64,000 nucleotides of DNA. It comes from Vampirovibrio sp. (GTDB taxonomy: Bacteria; Cyanobacteriota; Vampirovibrionia; Vampirovibrionales; JAJTHC01). The position numbers and the translations under genes were made by a program. The first letter of the stretch is position 1. Every line of letters starts with the position of its first letter. Under the pieces are notes generated by a model. It made no database searches. It saw nothing but the letters and a program-made list of their open reading frames with translations, and had not been told where the DNA came from. This document shows positions 61,870 to 64,000 of the stretch, in pieces. Location: assembly GCA_024998755.1 (NCBI GenBank), contig JACEUU010000003.1, forward strand, positions 124,001 through 188,000, written 5' to 3'.

Positions 61870-62652
61870 ATGATGATGATTGTCTCAGATGCTCATACCA
61901 ATAGAGTCGCTAATTTCCACGTTTTTCGGGGTAACCCAGATGAGAACGGTGAACATATTGGTGAAGTCGTTAACTATGAAGTACCCCTCAAACCAGGTTG
62001 GGTTGTGTTGGATGCCATTCACTGGATTCAAGCCAATAAACAGCCCGATTTAGCCGTTCGGTGGAACTGTAAAGCCGCTAAATGCGGATCTTGTTCAGCG
62101 GAAATTAACGGTTTGCCTAGCTTAATGTGTAAAACTCGGCTAGACCATATGCCGGCAGATAAGCCCATTATCGTGAAACCAATGAAAACATTCCCGCTCA
62201 TTAAAGATTTAGTGACGGATGTTTCGTGGAACTACGAAGTGAACAAAAAAATTCAACCCTTCACGCCTGCTAATAGTAATGTAGATACTTGGCGGTATTT
62301 TCAGCAAGATGCTGACCGTGTGCAGGAATTCCGTAAATGTATTGAATGCTTTATTTGCCAAGATACTTGCCATGTATTACGCCACCATAGCAAGTTTGAT
62401 AAGTTCTTTGGGCCTCGGTTTATGATTCGCTTAGCCCAATTAGAATTCCATCCGTTGGATGTGGCTGATAGGCTTAAATTCATTAAAGAAGAAGCGGGTA
62501 TTGGCTTCTGCAACATTACTAAATGCTGTACGGATAGATGCCCTGAGCAAATTCGCATTACGGATAATGGCATTATCCCCTTGAAGGAACGGGTTGTTGA
62601 CCGGTTTTACGACCCTATTACCATGCTGTTGAACAAAATTGGCTTAGGCTAA
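61870..62652 (+). CDS. sdhB: Succinate dehydrogenase / fumarate reductase iron-sulfur subunit
   Basis: About 260 residues. 2Fe-2S motif RWNCKAAKCGSCSAEINGLP with a later CKT; 4Fe-4S motif CIECFICQDTCHVLR; and 3Fe-4S/second motif CNITKCCTDRCPEQI, the standard three-cluster layout of SdhB/FrdB. The residue after the fourth Cys of the 4Fe-4S motif is His instead of the frequent Pro. Three consecutive ATG codons begin 4 nt after the sdhA stop; the overlapping upstream start (61816) is rejected. A terminator follows. Confidence 0.95.
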   Translation: MMMIVSDAHTNRVANFHVFRGNPDENGEHIGEVVNYEVPLKPGWVVLDAIHWIQANKQPDLAVRWNCKAAKCGSCSAEINGLPSLMCKTRLDHMPADKPIIVKPMKTFPLIKDLVTDVSWNYEVNKKIQPFTPANSNVDTWRYFQQDADRVQEFRKCIECFICQDTCHVLRHHSKFDKFFGPRFMIRLAQLEFHPLDVADRLKFIKEEAGIGFCNITKCCTDRCPEQIRITDNGIIPLKERVVDRFYDPITMLLNKIGLG

Positions 62653-62678
62653 ATTGCTTCTTGGTTTATAGCCTTATC

Positions 62679-62722
62679 AAAAAAAATCCCCCTTTTACTG
62701 CTTTGTAAAAGGGGGATTTTTT
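62679..62722 (+). terminator. Terminator after sdhB (bidirectional)
   Basis: Stem AAATCCCCCTTTTAC / GTAAAAGGGGGATTT with loop TGCTTT and a U-tract; it overlaps the stop of the convergent gene and can serve both. Confidence 0.9.
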
Positions 62723-63554
62723 AAACAAATGCGGGTGTATTTATAGCGTACCGTAGAAGGGTATCACTATCAGCGGGGTACAGGGGTGCAAATGTTTGAT
62801 AATGATACCGCTTGGCGAACTCATTTTCTTGAAAATGCTGGGCTAACATGGTATTTAAGCGGGGCTTTGCTCCTTCTAATACTTGCCAATAGGCTGCTAC
62901 ACATTGTTGATAATCATCAGCAACAAGAGCCAGTTTTGACTTGACTGCGGTATTAGTTCTTGTTGTTCTAATCGGTTGCCAATACTGTTCTTTAGGTGGC
63001 AAGCTAAGTGTTGCAATACATAGTTCTAACGCTAACTGCCAAAAAACCGTTCGTTTTAAAATCAGTATTTTTAGTTCAAAATCATCTGTTCCATTGGCAT
63101 TAGTTTTAGATGTAGTTAAAATTTGTTTCGCTAATTGCTGATAAAGATCCAAATCAGCTTGCAATGTTTCTTTAACATAGGCAATCAATTGATGTTGTAA
63201 TCTGCTAGCTTTGGAAATATAAACCACTGGATTTTTAAGCATACTTAACCATTCCTTCTGTGGAAATGGAAACTGAAAGGGCAGTTTTTGGGTCTGTAAT
63301 TTACAGAAATAGGTATGTTTTAATTCAGAAAATACCAATAAAAATGCCGCTTTATCATTGGCAGACAATTTTAATAATTTTTCTTTAATACTGACCTTGC
63401 TTGCTTGTTTTTTCTTGCCAAAAACCGGTGTGGTTACTTCCTGAAACTCTTCAAAAACGGGCTGGTTAAGCAACCAATACAATGCCCCAGAACTTGCCCC
63501 ACCCGTGCCAACAACAACTAAAAAAACGGTGAAAACATCTGTTACGTTAGCCAT
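62721..63554 (-). CDS. Hypothetical membrane-anchored protein
   Basis: 277 residues. One N-terminal membrane segment (VTDVFTVFLVVVGTGGASSG) followed by a Lys-rich helical body (for example SIKEKLLKLSANDKAAFLLV, LALELCIATLSLPPKEQYWQ). No catalytic motif seen; not recognised. It faces menG across a MITE; an operon with menG upstream is possible but the MITE lies between. Confidence 0.6.
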   Translation of the reverse strand: MANVTDVFTVFLVVVGTGGASSGALYWLLNQPVFEEFQEVTTPVFGKKKQASKVSIKEKLLKLSANDKAAFLLVFSELKHTYFCKLQTQKLPFQFPFPQKEWLSMLKNPVVYISKASRLQHQLIAYVKETLQADLDLYQQLAKQILTTSKTNANGTDDFELKILILKRTVFWQLALELCIATLSLPPKEQYWQPIRTTRTNTAVKSKLALVADDYQQCVAAYWQVLEGAKPRLNTMLAQHFQENEFAKRYHYQTFAPLYPADSDTLLRYAINTPAFV

Positions 63555-63578
63555 TATTGCCCCCTATTTCACAACTAA

Positions 63579-63722
63579 TACCGATTCACAGATTGAATAG
63601 CGTTAGATGGAGACTAGGCACAAGAGCGTTAAAAACCGCAGGAGTACATAGACGTACTTTGAGGATTTTTGACTGGCTAGTAACAATGTATACGCTGACG
63701 CTATTTAAACTGTGAATTGGTA
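63579..63722. mobile_element. MITE, 144 bp, TA-flanked
   Basis: Terminal inverted repeats TACCGATTCACAGATTGAAT and TACCAATTCACAGTTTAAAT (read inwards), flanked by TA, with AGCGT following on each side. The interior has no ORF and no GTAGGGG core. Related at its ends to the MITEs at 17176, 19704 and 35060. Confidence 0.8.
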
Positions 63723-63733
63723 TAAACTATAAT

Positions 63734-64000
63734 TTACCCACCTTTAATGCCATACACCATAGCAACAGACCCAAACCCAGTACGTTTAACGGTTACCGTT
63801 TCTAAACCGCATTGAGTAAAAAGGTGTTGTAAAGCTTCTGGTGTTAAAAAATTTTTAGAAGATGCCTGTAAATATTGATACGCAGACTGATTCCCTGCCA
63901 GTAGCTTCCCGAAAAAAGGCATGACCTTACTAAAGTATATATCGAACCCAGGTAGCAAAACTTGAGGACAAGTATCTAAATTAAGCACAATACCACCGGG
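63734..64000 (-). CDS. Quinone methyltransferase MenG/UbiE (5' end outside window)
   Basis: The last 88 residues. Reading from the window edge: PGGIVLNLDTCPQV, then FDIYFSKVMPFFGKLLAGNQ, AYQYLQASSKNFLTPEALQH and VKRTGFGSVAMVYG, which follow the C-terminal consensus of MenG/UbiE (Y-F-x-x-V-x-P-x-x-G, Y-x-Y-L-x-x-S). Methylates demethylmenaquinone or the ubiquinone precursor; with the sdh genes nearby it fits a quinone-based respiratory chain. Confidence 0.85.
   Translation of the reverse strand, partial: PGGIVLNLDTCPQVLLPGFDIYFSKVMPFFGKLLAGNQSAYQYLQASSKNFLTPEALQHLFTQCGLETVTVKRTGFGSVAMVYGIKGG

Overview
This looks like a chromosomal segment of a Gram-negative, flagellated, heterotrophic bacterium. 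Evidence for that: MsbA-type ABC exporter, a lipobox-bearing peptide-binding lipoprotein, secreted TolC-like coiled-coil proteins, FliJ and a FliO-like protein, MEP-pathway isoprenoid genes (ispG, ispE), a MenG/UbiE-type quinone methyltransferase, and a three-gene succinate dehydrogenase/fumarate reductase with a single membrane subunit. The gene mix, the RpaA/RpaB-like response regulator and moderate GC fit a non-photosynthetic relative of Cyanobacteria (Vampirovibrionia/Melainabacteria type), but no rRNA is present, so this placement is inference only.

Layout. 1-3449: methionine biosynthesis on the minus strand (metX running off the left edge, metY), with an AlbA_2/Schlafen-type gene lodged between them. 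3807-12560: peptide-binding lipoprotein, HRDC protein, then the cell-wall operon murD-ftsW-murG followed by an MsbA-like exporter. 12707-16344: thiamine-binding DUF77 protein, a tandem pair of secreted coiled-coil paralogues, D-lactate-type dehydrogenase. 16500-21640: a mobile-element scar. Two inverted IS5-family copies, each carrying the same MITE inside its transposase gene, flank a frameshifted host gene; next to them an IS630 element interrupts another ORF. 21642-35056: TrhO, a large STAND/AAA ATPase, membrane-tethered peroxiredoxin, TPR-GAF-HD-GYP protein, glcE-glcF, an orphan HicB, ROK kinase, class IV aminotransferase. 35189-42673: a 1068-residue membrane-anchored coiled-coil protein with a kinase-like core, RlmB with a repeat-rich N-terminal tail, tRNA-Gly, and a SIR2-domain defence-type protein. 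42677-54139: FliJ, VOC protein, frr-cdsA-rnc, response regulator, ispG, a CDF-CBS-CorC fusion, ksgA-ispE, and a protein made of four GntR-type winged helices. 54328-64000: GDP-mannose genes (manB, manC) separated by an IS5-related MITE, FliO-like protein, sdhCAB, a hypothetical protein, a MITE, and the 3' end of menG/ubiE.

Three cross-cutting themes stand out. First, about a quarter of the genes begin with two to four consecutive ATG codons. Second, at least three families of small inverted-repeat elements are scattered through intergenic DNA and inside IS elements. Third, several proteins have unusual architectures: four winged helices with no effector domain, a CDF transporter fused to CBS and CorC domains, a kinase-like core in a giant coiled-coil protein, and rRNA methyltransferases with long low-complexity tails. 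No CRISPR array, rRNA gene or complete prophage was seen.
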